Shown here piece after piece: positions 21,149 through 31,540 of a stretch of DNA of 33,257 nt; the stretch's first letter is position 1; every line of letters starts with the position of its first letter. Source of the stretch: Piscinibacter sp. (lineage in GTDB: Bacteria > Pseudomonadota > Gammaproteobacteria > Burkholderiales > Burkholderiaceae_C); contig JAHBZL010000050.1 in the NCBI GenBank assembly GCA_019635485.1, positions 1 to 33,257 of the forward strand, read 5' to 3'. The translations under genes were made by a program, and so were the position numbers. The notes beneath the pieces are model-generated. The model had not been told where the DNA came from and searched no databases. It saw nothing but the letters and a program-made list of their open reading frames with translations.

Positions 21149-22126
21149 ATGGAAATCTTCGACTACGACAACATCCTGCTGTTGCCGCGCAAGTGCCGCG
21201 TCGACAGCCGCGCCGACTGCGACGCCTCGGTCGAGTTCGGCGGTCGCCGCTTCAACCTGCCGGTCGTGCCGGCGAACATGAAGACGGTGGTCGACGCGCC
21301 GATCACCGAATGGCTGGCCGCCAACGGCTACTTCTACGTCATGCACCGCTTCGACCTCGATGCGGTCGCCTACGCGAAGCGCATGCGCGAGAAGGGGCTG
21401 TTCGTCTCGATCAGTTCGGGCGTGAAGCCGGCCGACTTCCAGGTCATCGACCACCTCGCGCTGGAAGGCGTGGGCGCCGACTACATCACCATCGACATCG
21501 CGCACGGCCACGCCGAGAGCGTGCGGCGCACCATCGAGCACATCAAGCAGAAGCTGCCGAAGGCCTTCGTGATCGCCGGCAACGTCGGCACGCCGGAGGC
21601 GGTGATCGACCTGGAGAACTGGGGCGCGGACGCGACCAAGGTCGGCATCGGCCCCGGCAAGGTCTGCATCACGCGGCTGAAGACCGGCTTCGGCACCGGC
21701 GGCTGGCAGCTCTCGGCGCTGAAGTGGTGCGCGCGCGTCGCGACCAAGCCGATCATCGCCGACGGCGGCATCCGCGACCACGGCGACATCGCCAAGAGCG
21801 TGCGCTTCGGCGCCTCGATGGTGATGATCGGGTCGCTGTTCGCCGGCCACGAGGAGTCGCCCGGGCGCACGGTGGAGGTGGACGGCAAGCTGTTCAAGGA
21901 GTACTACGGCAGCGCGTCCGACTTCAACAAGGGCGAGTACAAGCACGTCGAGGGCAAGCGCATCCTCGAGCCCATCAAGGGGCGCCTGGCGGACACGCTG
22001 CGCGAGATGCGCGAGGACGTGCAGAGCTCGATCTCCTACGCCGGCGGCACGAAGCTGGCGGACATCCGCAAGGTCAACTACGTGATCCTGGGCGGCGACA
22101 ACGCGGGCGAGCACCTGCTGATGTAG
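21149..22126 (+). CDS. guaC: GMP reductase
   Basis: 325 residues, the length of the Bacillus/Gram-positive-type GMP reductase rather than the 347-residue E. coli form. GuaC reductively deaminates GMP to IMP with NADPH. The (beta/alpha)8 barrel is evident: [20 protein letters not shown] at the start, [43 protein letters not shown], the catalytic-Cys loop [20 protein letters not shown] (about 166-185), then [20 protein letters not shown] and [19 protein letters not shown]. No CBS domains are present, which separates it from IMP dehydrogenase. GGAG lies seven bases before the ATG. The unusually folded leader may link expression to purine supply. Confidence 0.95.
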   Translation: MEIFDYDNILLLPRKCRVDSRADCDASVEFGGRRFNLPVVPANMKTVVDAPITEWLAANGYFYVMHRFDLDAVAYAKRMREKGLFVSISSGVKPADFQVIDHLALEGVGADYITIDIAHGHAESVRRTIEHIKQKLPKAFVIAGNVGTPEAVIDLENWGADATKVGIGPGKVCITRLKTGFGTGGWQLSALKWCARVATKPIIADGGIRDHGDIAKSVRFGASMVMIGSLFAGHEESPGRTVEVDGKLFKEYYGSASDFNKGEYKHVEGKRILEPIKGRLADTLREMREDVQSSISYAGGTKLADIRKVNYVILGGDNAGEHLLM

Positions 22127-22255
22127 CCGTCATCCGGCGTCACACCGCGTCATGTTGCCCGCCGCACGGGCAACGTGCAGGCAACGTGGCGCCGCTGCAA
22201 TCGCACGGGCAAGGCCGGCCGGGGGCCGGCCAGACAACACCCGAGGGGGATGCCC

Positions 22256-23536
22256 GTGAAGATTCGAACCTGGGCGGCACTGGCCGCCTTCGGCCTGCCG
22301 TTGCTGTTCACTGCCTGCGGCGGCGGCGGCGGGAGCGACGGCGGTGACGGCGCACTGCGCCTGGTCAACGCCGCCGAAGGCTATGCATCGCTGGACCTGT
22401 ACTCGACCGACACGCTGATCAGCAGCGCCGTCACGAGCGACAGCGCGGGCAGCTACGTGAGCCTGGGCGCCGGCACCTACACGCTGAAGCTCAAGCGCAA
22501 CGGCTCGACCACCACGTCCAACAGCACCGACCGCAGCGTCGCGAAGGACACGGCCTACACGCTGCTGGCCTACACGACGGCCGAGACGCTGAAGACGGTG
22601 CTGCTGACCGAGGGCGAGGAAGCGCCGAGCTCGGGCACCGCGAAGCTGCGTGTCTTCAACGCGTCGACCGAGGCGGGCACGCTGGACGTCTACGTCACCG
22701 CGCCCGACGCCGCGCTGTCGGACAGCAGCGCCACCACGGCCGCGCTCGGCACCGAGCGCATCGGCAGCTATGCCGAGATCAGCGCCGGCACCTACCGCAT
22801 CCGCGTCACCGGCAGCGGCGACAAGACCGACCTGCGGCTGGATCTGCCATCGGTCACGCTGGCCGACCAGCAGGTCACGACGCTGGTGCTGACGGCCACG
22901 CCGGGCGGCGTGCTGGTGCACGGCCTGTCGATCGACCAGAAGAGCGACGTGACCGCGCGCAAGAACCCGTCGGCACGTGTGCGACTGGTGGCCGGGGCGA
23001 ACGCGAACGGCAGCGTCGCCGCGACCGCCAACGGCGTGACGCTGTCCGCCGGGCTGCAATCGCCGGCCGTCGGCGGCTACGCGCTGGTGCCGGCGGGGGA
23101 CCTGGCGCTGGACGTGAGCCTGAACGGCAACAGCGTGGCGAGCACCGCGACGACCCTGGCCGCCGGTTCCGACAGCACGCTGCTGGTCACCGGCGACGCC
23201 GGCAGCGCCGTCGCCACGCTGCTCAACGACGACAACCGGCCCGCGCTCAGCTCGTCCAACGCCAAGCTGCGCCTGGTGCACGGCATCGGTTCGCTGGCCA
23301 GCCCGATCACGCTGACGGCGGACTACAGCGCGGTCGCCAGCGATGTGGCGCGCAACACGGCGTCGGCCGGCACCGGCGTGGCCGCCGGCACGAGCATCCG
23401 GCTGGAGGCCAGCACGCCGACCGCCGGCACGCTCTACCTGGCCGACGACGTGACCCTGCTGGCCACCCGGGTCTACACCGTGTTCATGCTCGGCGACAGC
23501 AGCGCGCCGCTGGGTGTGCTGCGGCGCGACCGCTGA
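22256..23536 (+). CDS. DUF4397-type lipoprotein
   Basis: 426 residues from GTG 22256, chosen because GAGGGGG lies seven bases upstream; the ATG two codons earlier would abut that site. It begins VKIRTWAALAAFGLPLLFTA with a lipobox before Cys, then a Gly/Ser linker. The rest consists of repeated beta-sandwich modules of the DUF4397 kind: ALRLVNAAEGYASLDLYST, AKLRVFNASTEAGTLDVYVT, ARVRLVAGANANGSVAATA and AKLRLVHGIGSLASPITLTA. Such proteins are outer-membrane-anchored with no known enzymatic role. Its 3' end overlaps the convergent response-regulator gene by 64 bases. Confidence 0.85.
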   Translation: MKIRTWAALAAFGLPLLFTACGGGGGSDGGDGALRLVNAAEGYASLDLYSTDTLISSAVTSDSAGSYVSLGAGTYTLKLKRNGSTTTSNSTDRSVAKDTAYTLLAYTTAETLKTVLLTEGEEAPSSGTAKLRVFNASTEAGTLDVYVTAPDAALSDSSATTAALGTERIGSYAEISAGTYRIRVTGSGDKTDLRLDLPSVTLADQQVTTLVLTATPGGVLVHGLSIDQKSDVTARKNPSARVRLVAGANANGSVAATANGVTLSAGLQSPAVGGYALVPAGDLALDVSLNGNSVASTATTLAAGSDSTLLVTGDAGSAVATLLNDDNRPALSSSNAKLRLVHGIGSLASPITLTADYSAVASDVARNTASAGTGVAAGTSIRLEASTPTAGTLYLADDVTLLATRVYTVFMLGDSSAPLGVLRRDR

Positions 23537-24285
23537 GGCACCGGCATCAGCTGCGCCGGCGGGGCGACGGCCTCGCCGGCGCTCGCCGGCACGAACATGT
23601 AGCCGTGCCCGCGGATGGTCTGGATGAAGCGCGGCTGCGCCGCATCGGGTTCGATGCGCTTGCGCAGGCGCATCACCGCGACGTCGACGGCGCGCAGCAT
23701 CAGCCCCTCCGAGCGGCTGTGCGAGGCGGCCAGCAGGCGCTCGCGCGAGATCGCGATGCCGGGGTTGGAGACCAGTTCGGCCAGCACGGCGTATTCGACC
23801 GTGCTGAGCACGTGGAGCCGCTCGCCGTGGCGCAGGCAGCGCGAGGCGCGGTCGAATTCGAGAGGCCCGATCGCCACCGGCGCCATCGCCAGCATCGGCA
23901 GCCCGGGCGGCACGATCGCCCGGCGCAGCACCGCATGCACGCGCGCCAGCAGTTCGCGCGGCGAGAAGGGCTTGCCGACCACGTCGTCGCCGCCCATCTC
24001 CAGGCCGAGCACACGGTCGACCTCCTCGTCGCGCGCGGACAGGAAGATCACGGGCACGCGGTCACCCTCGCCGCGCAGCGTCTGGCAGGCCTGCAGCCCG
24101 CTCATGCCAGGCAGCGCCATCTCGAGCACCACCAGGTCGGGCCGGGTGCGGTGCATGCGGCGCAGCAGCTCGCCGGCCGTGTCCATCGCGGTGACGGTCA
24201 GTCCGTGGGCCTCGAGGTAGCTGCACAGGGCGTCGCGCGGGCCGCGGTCGGCGTCGACGATGTAGACGTGGAAGGGCTTGTTCAT
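23473..24285 (-). CDS. OmpR-family response regulator with Glu at the phospho-site
   Basis: 270 residues from ATG 24285 (GAGG about ten bases upstream). Receiver domain 1-120 plus a winged-helix effector (about 145-235: LEFDRASRCLRHGERLHVLS, LLAASHSRSEGLMLRAVDVA, RFIQTIRGHGYMFVP). The receiver keeps Ser83 (FLSARDEE) and Lys105 (VVGKPFSPREL), but the phospho-acceptor aspartate is Glu55 (LVVLEMALPG), and one of the paired acidic residues is Ala12 (VDADRG). It may therefore be a constitutively active or phosphorylation-independent regulator. No histidine kinase is adjacent. It has a 35-residue Pro/Ser-rich tail that overlaps the convergent DUF4397 gene. Confidence 0.88.
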   Translation of the reverse strand: MNKPFHVYIVDADRGPRDALCSYLEAHGLTVTAMDTAGELLRRMHRTRPDLVVLEMALPGMSGLQACQTLRGEGDRVPVIFLSARDEEVDRVLGLEMGGDDVVGKPFSPRELLARVHAVLRRAIVPPGLPMLAMAPVAIGPLEFDRASRCLRHGERLHVLSTVEYAVLAELVSNPGIAISRERLLAASHSRSEGLMLRAVDVAVMRLRKRIEPDAAQPRFIQTIRGHGYMFVPASAGEAVAPPAQLMPVPQRSRRSTPSGALLSPSMNTV

Positions 24286-24539
24286 GGCCCCATCCTCGTC
24301 GCCGGACGTTGCGCGGCTGTGGGGGAACATGTCGGAATGTGTCTGGCGGTCCCGGCCGCCGATACCGCCCCTGGCGCTCAGAAGCTGTGAATGAACCCGG
24401 CGCGGCCGAGCGGGCCGACAGAATGCGGCCAATCTAGGCGCAAAGCACAGCCATAGCTCGTGTTATGGCGAGCATTTGCAACGACGAGTGGCCGCGTTCT
24501 GGCGGGACGAGCGGGGGTGGCGGGTTCGTTCATAGCTTC

Positions 24540-25865
24540 TCAGTCGGCCGTCATGCCCCGGCGGTCGCCCGGCTCCACGCCCAGCCGGCGGCGCAGGCTG
24601 CCGGCGGCGACCGGCGGCGCTGCCGCCACCGGGCAGGCGCCCGTCTCGAGATAGCTCACCGCCGCGCCGGTCAGCGTCTCCGCCGGGTCGCCGAGGGTGC
24701 CGGTGAAATCTTCCGCCACCGGGCAGGTCGGCGCGAGGCCGTCGTCGTAGTCGGCGAAGTCGGCCGCGTTGTAGGACTGGAAGTTGACGACACTGAAGGT
24801 GTTGCCGCACGACGCGACCGGGTTGAAGCCGTACGGCTTGCCGCAGGTGGTGCCGCCCAGCGTCACGACCGGCACATGCGGCGCCAGCCCGTTGACGATC
24901 AGCTCGCTGGCCGAGCAGGTGCGCGACCCGGTCAGCACGACGACGCGACCGAACGCCGGCGCCGGCGCGGCGCTGAACAGGAAACGGTTGTTGGCGTTCT
25001 GGTGCGCGGCGTTGTAGCGCAGCTCGGTGAACAGCTGCCCGGCACGGACCGCGCCGACCACCTGCGAGGCCAGGTGGTTGGCCGTCGAGACCCGCCCGCC
25101 GCCGTTGTAGCGCAGGTCGATGATCAGCTCGGTGGCGCCCTGGCTGCGGAAGTCCGCGAAGGCCGCCTCGACCGGCGACTGCGCCTGCACGATGAAGTCC
25201 TTCAGCGCCAGGTAGCCGGCCTTGCGCCCGTCGCCCAGCGGCAGCACCCGCGTGGTCGGCACCGGCGTCAGCGTGTAGAGCGCGGCCGTCAGCACGACGC
25301 TGCGCAGGCCCGCCGCCGTCTCGGCGACCACGGTGATCTGCTGGCCGGCCTGCGCCGGGCTGAGCAGCCGGAAGTCGCCCTGGATCAGCTCCGTGTCGGG
25401 CACGCCGTCGATCGACACGATCCGGTCGCCGCGCACGAGCCCGGCCAGCGCCGCCGGCCCCTGCGGCTCGACCATGCGCACGCGCAGCGGCAGCTGGCGT
25501 TCGTTGCCGTTGACGAACAGGCCGTAGCCCATCGTCTGGCCCTCGGCGAAGAATTGGTTGTAGCTGGCGCTGTCCTGGTAGTAGCTCCAGACATCGGCCC
25601 GCGTCGTCGCGTCGCCGGCAAAGCGCAGCGCATCGAAGTAGGTCTGCAGCGAGTCGAAGCCGCTCGGGGCCGGATTTGGCGCGCGGCCGCTCCACAGGTA
25701 CCAGTCCAGCATGTAGCTGCGCAGCCAGTCCTGCTGCGTGGCGAGGTCGCAGCTGGCGGCCGGCGCCGGCGTACCGCCGCCACCGCCACCGCAGGCTGCC
25801 AGCAGCACCGCGGCGAGCACGGCCGCCGCCCCACGCCTGAACCCTCCAGCCCGCGCGACCCGCAT
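24540..25865 (-). CDS. S41-family peptidase lipoprotein (PDZ + tail-specific protease fold)
   Basis: 441 residues; the ATG at 25865 is fixed by GAGGAG seven bases upstream. N-terminus [20 protein letters not shown] leads to the lipobox LLAAC, then a six-glycine linker. A PDZ-like region follows ([30 protein letters not shown]), then the S41 catalytic core: [40 protein letters not shown] (nucleophile Ser) and [12 protein letters not shown] (Lys). Several Cys in the C-terminal part suit a disulfide-bonded periplasmic domain. The 254 bases upstream of the response-regulator start (24286-24539) contain only a small dyad, GCCATA/TATGGC, near 24460. Confidence 0.88.
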   Translation of the reverse strand: MRVARAGGFRRGAAAVLAAVLLAACGGGGGGTPAPAASCDLATQQDWLRSYMLDWYLWSGRAPNPAPSGFDSLQTYFDALRFAGDATTRADVWSYYQDSASYNQFFAEGQTMGYGLFVNGNERQLPLRVRMVEPQGPAALAGLVRGDRIVSIDGVPDTELIQGDFRLLSPAQAGQQITVVAETAAGLRSVVLTAALYTLTPVPTTRVLPLGDGRKAGYLALKDFIVQAQSPVEAAFADFRSQGATELIIDLRYNGGGRVSTANHLASQVVGAVRAGQLFTELRYNAAHQNANNRFLFSAAPAPAFGRVVVLTGSRTCSASELIVNGLAPHVPVVTLGGTTCGKPYGFNPVASCGNTFSVVNFQSYNAADFADYDDGLAPTCPVAEDFTGTLGDPAETLTGAAVSYLETGACPVAAAPPVAAGSLRRRLGVEPGDRRGMTAD

Positions 25866-25901
25866 CCTCGCTCCTCCCGCCTGCCCCGGCAGCCCGGGCG
25901 C

Positions 25902-25907
25902 ACCATA
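25902..25907 (-). promoter_or_regulatory. Possible extended -10 of the S41 peptidase gene
   Basis: TGCTATGGT on the minus strand gives an extended -10 (TG-N-TATGGT) 37 bases before the ATG. A weak TTGTAG lies 19 bases further upstream. Only the -10 is convincing. Confidence 0.3.
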
Positions 25908-25993
25908 GCAGGGCCGGGCCGGCCACCTACAATCCGTGCTCCCCCGCTTGCACACTGTTTCACGGCCGCGCGCCGTGCCTGCCGTCCCGCGCC

Positions 25994-28831
25994 ATGACCG
26001 AACTCGCCAAGTCCTTCGAACCGGCCGACATCGAAGCCCGCTGGAGCGCCGCCTGGGAGGGGTCCGGCGCCTACCGTCCGACGCTGGACCCGGCGAAGCC
26101 CTCGTTCAGCATCCAGCTGCCGCCGCCGAACGTGACCGGCACGCTGCACATGGGCCATGCGTTCAACCAGACGATCATGGATTCGCTGACGCGCTACCAC
26201 CGGATGCGCGGCTTCAACACGCTGTGGCTACCCGGCACCGACCACGCCGGCATCGCGACGCAGATCGTCGTCGAGCGCCAGCTGCAGGAGGCCGGCATCA
26301 GCCGGCACGACCTCGGGCGCGAGGGCTTCCTGAAGCACGTGTGGGACTGGAAACACAGCTCGGGCGCGACGATCACGAACCAGATGCGCCGCATGGGCGA
26401 CAGCGTCAGCTGGGAGCACGAGTACTTCACGATGGACGAGAAGCTTTCGACCATCGTCACCGACACCTTCGTGCGCCTCTACGACGAAGGCCTGATCTAC
26501 CGCGGCAAACGCCTGGTGAACTGGGACCCGGTGCTGATGTCCGCCGTCTCGGACCTGGAAGTCGAGAGCGAGGAGGAGGACGGCTTCCTTTGGCACATCA
26601 CCTACCCGATGTCCGACGGCGGCGGCGCACTGGTCGTCGCGACCACGCGTCCGGAGACCATGCTGGGCGACACCGCGGTGATGGTGCACCCGCAGGACGA
26701 GCGCTACGCCGCGCTGATCGGCAAGACCGTGCGCCTGCCGCTGTGCGACCGCGACATCCCGGTCATCGCCGACGAGTACGTGGACCGCGAGTTCGGCACC
26801 GGCGTCGTCAAGGTCACGCCGGCGCACGATCCGAACGACTACGCGGTCGGCCAGCGCCACGGTCTGCCGATGCTGGGCGTGCTGACGCTGGACGCGAAGA
26901 TCAACGACAACGCGCCGCCCGCCTACCGCGGGCTGGACCGCTTCGAGGCACGCAGGAAGGTCGTGGCCGACCTCGACGCGCTCGGGCTGCTGGTGGAGAC
27001 CCGCAAGCACCGCCTGATGGTGCCGCGCTGCGCGCGCACCGGCCAGGTGGTCGAGCCGATGCTGACCGACCAGTGGTTCGTCGCGATGACCAAACCCGGC
27101 CGCGACGGCAAGAGCATCGCCGGCAAGGCGATCGAGGCGGTCGAGAACGGCTCGGTGACCTTCGTGCCCGAGCAGTGGATCAACACCTACAACCAGTGGA
27201 TGAAGAACATCCAGGACTGGTGCATCTCGCGCCAGCTCTGGTGGGGCCACCAGATCCCGGCCTGGTACGGCAGCGGCGGCGAACTGTTCGTGGCGCGCAG
27301 CGAGGCCGAGGCGCGCGAACGCGCCGGGCGCGCCGGCTACCACGGACCGCTGACGCGCGACCCGGACGTGCTGGACACCTGGTACTCGTCGGCGCTGGTG
27401 CCGTTCTCGACGCTCGGCTGGCCGGCGAAGACAGTCGAGCAGGACCTGTTCCTGCCCTCGACCGTGCTCGTGACGGGCTTCGACATCATCTTCTTCTGGG
27501 TCGCCCGGATGATCATGATGACGCTGCACTTCACGGGCCAGGTGCCGTTCCGCCATGTCTACATCCACGGCCTGGTGCGCGACGCGCACGGCCACAAGAT
27601 GAGCAAGAGCGAAGGCAACGTGCTCGATCCGGTCGACCTGATCGACGGCATCGCGCTCGCGCCGCTGCTGGAGAAGCGCACCACCGGGCTGCGCCGCCCC
27701 GAGACCGCGCCGCGCGTGCGCAAGGACACGGAGAAGGAGTTTCCGCAGGGCATCCCGGCCTTCGGCGCCGACGCGCTGCGCTTCACGATGGCCAGCTACG
27801 CGACGCTGGGCCGCAACATCAACTTCGACACCAAGCGCTGCGAGGGCTACCGCAACTTCTGCAACAAGCTCTGGAACGCCACCAAGTTCGTGCTGATGAA
27901 CTGCGAGGGCCAGGACTGCGGGCTGAAGGAGCACACCAAGGCCGAGTGTGAACCGGGGGGGCCTTTCCATGGGTACCTGCGCTTCTCGAGCGCGGACCGC
28001 TGGATCGCCGGCGAACTGCAGCGCGTCGAGGCGGCGGTCGCGCAGGGCTTCGCGGACTACCGGCTCGACAACGTGGCCAACGCGATCTACAGCTTCGTCT
28101 GGGACGAGTACTGCGACTGGTACATCGAGATCGCCAAGGTGCAGATCGCCGGCGGTTCGGAGGCCGAGCAGCGCGCCACGCGCCGCACGCTGATCCGCAC
28201 GCTCGAAACCGTGCTGCGCCTGCTGCACCCGCTCGCGCCCTTCATCACTGCGGAGTTGTGGGAGAAGGTCGCACCGGTGGCCGGTCGGCCGACCACCGGC
28301 GGCATCGTGCAGGCGGCCTACCCGCAGGCGCAGCTCGAGAAGGTCGACGCCCGTGCCGATGCCTGGGTCGCGCAGTTGAAGGAACTGAGCGGCGCGTGCC
28401 GCGCGCTGCGCAGCGAGATGAACCTGCCGCCCGGCCAGCGCGTGCCGCTGCTGGCCTGCGGCGACGCCGCCTTCGTGCGCTCGGCCGCGCCGGTGCTGAC
28501 GGCGCTGGCCAAGCTCAGCGAGGTTCAGGTGTTCGACGACGAGGCGGCGTTCGCGCAGGCCACGCGCCATCTCCCCGTCGTGGTGCGCGGTGACGTGCGC
28601 CTGGCGCTGCGCGTGGAGATCGATCTGGACGCCGAGCGCGAGCGGCTGGGCAAGGAAATCACCAAGGTCGAGGCCGACCTGGCGCGCGAGACCGGCAAGC
28701 TCGCCAACGAGAGCTTCGTCGCGCGCGCGCCGGCCGAGGTCGTCGCGCAGGTGCGTCAGCGCATCGCCGAACTCACGGCGACACGGGACCGTCTGCGAGA
28801 TCAGTCGGCACGCCTGGCTCCGTCGGCCTGA
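25994..28831 (+). CDS. valS: Valine-tRNA ligase
   Basis: 945 residues, near the 951 of E. coli ValRS. Class I landmarks: HIGH-type [18 protein letters not shown] (about 44-61) and [15 protein letters not shown] (about 535-549) on the Rossmann fold. The CP1 editing domain follows the first ([19 protein letters not shown], with the Thr-rich editing pocket). An anticodon-binding helical domain ([19 protein letters not shown]) and a C-terminal coiled coil ([20 protein letters not shown]) complete it. It charges tRNA-Val and hydrolyses mischarged Thr-tRNA-Val. Its last 59 bases overlap the convergent dehydrogenase gene. Confidence 0.98.
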   Translation: MTELAKSFEPADIEARWSAAWEGSGAYRPTLDPAKPSFSIQLPPPNVTGTLHMGHAFNQTIMDSLTRYHRMRGFNTLWLPGTDHAGIATQIVVERQLQEAGISRHDLGREGFLKHVWDWKHSSGATITNQMRRMGDSVSWEHEYFTMDEKLSTIVTDTFVRLYDEGLIYRGKRLVNWDPVLMSAVSDLEVESEEEDGFLWHITYPMSDGGGALVVATTRPETMLGDTAVMVHPQDERYAALIGKTVRLPLCDRDIPVIADEYVDREFGTGVVKVTPAHDPNDYAVGQRHGLPMLGVLTLDAKINDNAPPAYRGLDRFEARRKVVADLDALGLLVETRKHRLMVPRCARTGQVVEPMLTDQWFVAMTKPGRDGKSIAGKAIEAVENGSVTFVPEQWINTYNQWMKNIQDWCISRQLWWGHQIPAWYGSGGELFVARSEAEARERAGRAGYHGPLTRDPDVLDTWYSSALVPFSTLGWPAKTVEQDLFLPSTVLVTGFDIIFFWVARMIMMTLHFTGQVPFRHVYIHGLVRDAHGHKMSKSEGNVLDPVDLIDGIALAPLLEKRTTGLRRPETAPRVRKDTEKEFPQGIPAFGADALRFTMASYATLGRNINFDTKRCEGYRNFCNKLWNATKFVLMNCEGQDCGLKEHTKAECEPGGPFHGYLRFSSADRWIAGELQRVEAAVAQGFADYRLDNVANAIYSFVWDEYCDWYIEIAKVQIAGGSEAEQRATRRTLIRTLETVLRLLHPLAPFITAELWEKVAPVAGRPTTGGIVQAAYPQAQLEKVDARADAWVAQLKELSGACRALRSEMNLPPGQRVPLLACGDAAFVRSAAPVLTALAKLSEVQVFDDEAAFAQATRHLPVVVRGDVRLALRVEIDLDAERERLGKEITKVEADLARETGKLANESFVARAPAEVVAQVRQRIAELTATRDRLRDQSARLAPSA

Positions 28832-29750
28832 ACTCGCGCGGCGCGCTCGGCGCCGAGGCGATCAGCTCGTCGATGCGGCGCGCCACGGCCCAGGCGCTGC
28901 GCAGGCGCGACTCGCGCGTCGTGCTGGCCACGCGCGGCGTGATCTGCAGCGTGCCGATGCCGGCCAGCGGACGGCCGGGGTCGAGCGCGCCGGGCTCGAG
29001 GCTGTCGAACCACGCGGCGGCGATGCGCCCGCTGGCCAGTTCGCGGGCCAGCGCCGCCTCGTCGAACAGCCCGGAATGCGCGGTGCAGACGATCACCTGG
29101 TTGGGCTTGCACCAGGGCAGGAATCGTTCGCCGAGCAGGCCGTGGTAGCGGCTGAAGTAGCTCAGCTGCACGCAGACGGCGTCGCTGCGCTCGAGCAGCT
29201 CGCGCAGCCCCAGCGGCTGCACCTTCCAGCGCTCCCAGACGCCGTCGCTGGCGTGCAGCGACGGGTCGTAGCCGACGACCTTGGCGCCGAACGCGGCCAG
29301 CAGCGTCGACATCGAACGCGCTGCCGGCGGCATGCCCACCAGGCCGACGGTGGCCGAACCGAGTTCGCGCCCGACCAGCAGGCCGTCGGTGCCGACCACC
29401 GGCACGCGCCTCAGCATCGACAGCAGCGCGCCGATCATGAACTCGGCCTCGGCCTGCGCCGTCGCGGTGAGGCTGCGCACCACTTCGACGCCGGCGCGGG
29501 CGCAGGCGTCCAGGTCGATGTTCTCGGCACCGGCGCTGACCCGGCCGACGGCGCGCAGCAGCGGCGCGAAATGCAGCGTCTGCGCGTCGACCGTCGCCGC
29601 CGGCGGCACGATCATCGCCCGGACGTTGTACAGCGCCTGGCGCAACGCGCGCGGCTCCAGGGCCAGTTCCGGGGCGAAACGCACCTCGTGGCGGGATTCC
29701 AGCCACTGCATGACCTCGGCTTCCAGCGGTTCGACGATCAGCAGGTTCAT
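28773..29750 (-). CDS. D-2-hydroxyacid dehydrogenase family protein, catalytic residues altered
   Basis: 325 residues with the two-domain formate/glycerate dehydrogenase layout: catalytic domain at both ends, NAD-binding domain about 100-280. Recognisable landmarks are [44 protein letters not shown] and [20 protein letters not shown]. Three key sites differ. The dinucleotide motif GxGxxG reads GMPPAA (139-144), the catalytic Arg is His225 (TAHSG), and the catalytic His is Arg273 (TPRVAS); the Glu (LEPG, 252) remains. It may have lost or changed activity. The 3' end overlaps valS, and the start is 80 bases from divergent galU. Confidence 0.8.
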   Translation of the reverse strand: MNLLIVEPLEAEVMQWLESRHEVRFAPELALEPRALRQALYNVRAMIVPPAATVDAQTLHFAPLLRAVGRVSAGAENIDLDACARAGVEVVRSLTATAQAEAEFMIGALLSMLRRVPVVGTDGLLVGRELGSATVGLVGMPPAARSMSTLLAAFGAKVVGYDPSLHASDGVWERWKVQPLGLRELLERSDAVCVQLSYFSRYHGLLGERFLPWCKPNQVIVCTAHSGLFDEAALARELASGRIAAAWFDSLEPGALDPGRPLAGIGTLQITPRVASTTRESRLRSAWAVARRIDELIASAPSAPREFRPTEPGVPTDLADGPVSP

Positions 29751-29830
29751 GCGGTCAGAGGAGGGGCGGACATCCGTCTGCCTCGGCGGCCGTGTGAGAA
29801 TCCGAGCGACCCGGCGACGATAGCGTACAG

Positions 29831-30697
29831 ATGAAAGTCAGCAAGGCGATTTTCCCCGTGGCGGGCCTCGGCACGCGCTTCCTTCCGGCCACCAAGGCCC
29901 AGCCGAAGGAGATGCTGCCGATCGTCGACAAACCGCTCATCCAGTATGCCGTGGAGGAGGCGTATGCCGCCGGCGTGCGCGAGATGATCTTCGTGACCGG
30001 CCGGCACAAGCGCCCCATCGAAGACCACTTTGACATGACCTTCGAGCTGGAGGTAGCCCTCGAACAGGCGGCCAAGCACGACCTGCTGGACGTGGTACGC
30101 AGCGTCAAGCCCGACGACATGGAGTGCATCTACGTGCGCCAGGCGCAGGCGCTCGGCCTCGGCCATGCCGTGCTGTGCGGGCAGCGCCTGGTCGGCAACG
30201 ACCCGTTCGCCGTGCTGCTGGCCGACGACCTGATGATCGGCGAGCCGCCGGTGCTGGCGCAGATGGCGGAGGCGTTCCGCGAGTGGCGCGCCTCGATCCT
30301 CGCGGTGCAGGAGGTGCCGGCGGAACACACGCGCCGCTACGGCATCGTCGCGGGCACGCCGGTCAACGACCGCATGATCGACGTGCAGCGCATCGTCGAG
30401 AAGCCCGCGCCGGAGGTGGCGCCGTCGCGCCTGGGCGTGGCCGGCCGGTACATCCTGACGCCGGGCGTGTTCCACGAGATCGCGAACCAGCCGCGCGGTG
30501 TGGGCGGCGAGATCCAGCTGACCGACGGCATCGCCGGGCTGCTGCGCCGCGAGAAGGTGTTCGCCTACCGCTACGAGGGCAAGCGCTACGACTGCGGCAG
30601 CAAGGAAGGTTTCCTGCAGGCGAACGTCGAACTCGCGCTCGCCCACCCGCAACTCGGCGCGGGATTCCGCGACTACCTGAAGACGCTGGCGTTGTAG
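29831..30697 (+). CDS. galU: UTP-glucose-1-phosphate uridylyltransferase
   Basis: 288 residues, normal for GalU. It makes UDP-glucose for exopolysaccharide, LPS core and trehalose-type pathways. The nucleotidyltransferase signature [20 protein letters not shown] (about 6-25) is followed by [47 protein letters not shown] and the metal-site [10 protein letters not shown]. Late motifs [22 protein letters not shown] and [15 protein letters not shown] complete the family pattern. The gap to the dehydrogenase contains GATAGCGT as the only hint of a -10. It converges on tusA. Confidence 0.97.
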   Translation: MKVSKAIFPVAGLGTRFLPATKAQPKEMLPIVDKPLIQYAVEEAYAAGVREMIFVTGRHKRPIEDHFDMTFELEVALEQAAKHDLLDVVRSVKPDDMECIYVRQAQALGLGHAVLCGQRLVGNDPFAVLLADDLMIGEPPVLAQMAEAFREWRASILAVQEVPAEHTRRYGIVAGTPVNDRMIDVQRIVEKPAPEVAPSRLGVAGRYILTPGVFHEIANQPRGVGGEIQLTDGIAGLLRREKVFAYRYEGKRYDCGSKEGFLQANVELALAHPQLGAGFRDYLKTLAL

Positions 30698-30740
30698 GCG
30701 GCGGCCGCCGGGCGTTCAGCGACGACCCGCCGCGGCGTTC

Positions 30741-30968
30741 CTAGCGGCGGCGCAGGAAGTGCACGAACTCGTCGTTCGCGGACGACTGCTCGACCAGTTC
30801 GTTGCCGGTCTGGCGCGCGAAGGCCTGGAAGTCGCGCACCGAGCCCGGGTCCGTCGCCACCACCTTGAGCACGTCGCCGCTCTTCATGTCGGCCAATGCC
30901 TTCTTGGCCTTCAGGATGGGCAGCGGGCAGTTCAGGCCGCGGGTGTCGATCTCTTTCTGGGCGTCCAT
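30741..30968 (-). CDS. tusA: TusA-family sulfurtransferase
   Basis: 75 residues, MDAQKEIDTRGLNCPLPILK. The CPxP motif (Cys14) is the persulfide-carrying residue of TusA, which relays sulfur to tRNA thiolation and other pathways. The central KAKKALADMKSGDVLKVVAT and the following beta-alpha-beta pattern match the SirA/TusA fold. GGAG seven bases upstream supports the ATG. It is downstream of cysM and nudix on the same strand (23 bases after the nudix stop), a sulfur-linked grouping with cysM. TusA, YedF and SirA paralogues cannot be fully separated by sequence alone. Confidence 0.9.
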   Translation of the reverse strand: MDAQKEIDTRGLNCPLPILKAKKALADMKSGDVLKVVATDPGSVRDFQAFARQTGNELVEQSSANDEFVHFLRRR

Positions 30969-30991
30969 GGTCGTCTCCGTGAGCGCCGATT

Positions 30992-31540
30992 CTAGGCCGG
31001 CCGCGGCGGCAGCTCGACATACCGGGGCTCGTGTCCGCGCGAGCGCAGCCAGTCGGCCAGCGCCTGCCCGGTGCCGGACGGCCAGCAGCGCACCGTCTCC
31101 GGCGTGAAGAGCTTGTACTCGGCCAGTTCGGGCGAGAGGCGGATCTCGCCGCGCGCCACCACGTGGTAGGCGATGATCACCTGGTTCATGCGCTGGAAGT
31201 CGTACACGCCGATCAGGCGGACGGCCTCGGCCTGCAGCGCCGTTTCCTCGGCCACCTCGCGGGCGATGCCCTCCTGCGGCGCCTCGCCGGCCTCCATGAA
31301 GCCGGTGATCAGCGCGAACATGCGGTGCGTCCAGGCCGCGTTGCGCGCGAGCAGCAGCTGGCCGTCGCGGTCGGCGCATTCCACCACCGCGGCGAGCACC
31401 GGCGTCGGGTTGTTCCAGTGGGTCCACTCGCAGGCCGGGCAGCGCAGCCGTTCCTTCGGCCCGGCGTCCTCCATGCGCGCCAGCCTCTGCAGCGGCGTCG
31501 CACAGGTCGGGCAGAAGCGGAAAGCGGCGTCCGAGCTCAT
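30992..31540 (-). CDS. NUDIX hydrolase with N-terminal zinc ribbon
   Basis: 182 residues. An N-terminal CPTC...CPAC zinc ribbon (about 10-37) precedes a Nudix box, GFMEAGEAPQEGIAREVAEE followed by T (about 80-100), with the catalytic REVAEE core. This resembles NudC-type NADH pyrophosphatases, but it is shorter than E. coli NudC (257) and the SQPWPFPxS motif is not evident, so the substrate is open. Its ATG overlaps the cysM stop (ATGA), so translation is coupled. The ATG at 31540 gives a complete zinc ribbon. Confidence 0.88.
   Translation of the reverse strand: MSSDAAFRFCPTCATPLQRLARMEDAGPKERLRCPACEWTHWNNPTPVLAAVVECADRDGQLLLARNAAWTHRMFALITGFMEAGEAPQEGIAREVAEETALQAEAVRLIGVYDFQRMNQVIIAYHVVARGEIRLSPELAEYKLFTPETVRCWPSGTGQALADWLRSRGHEPRYVELPPRPA

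Noticed and set aside
17769-21281. A 1170-codon open frame on the plus strand across uvrD and the patatin gene
   Set aside because: It is the antisense shadow of uvrD and an off-frame read of the patatin; composition is biased with no domain, and the opposite frames carry full helicase and patatin motifs.
22154-22174. Hairpin GTTGCCCG/CGGGCAAC after guaC as an intrinsic terminator
   Set aside because: The 8-bp stem is good, but there is no T-tract on either side, so termination cannot be claimed.
26228-28570. A 780-codon frame antisense to valS
   Set aside because: Shadow of valS; no recognisable domain or ribosome site.
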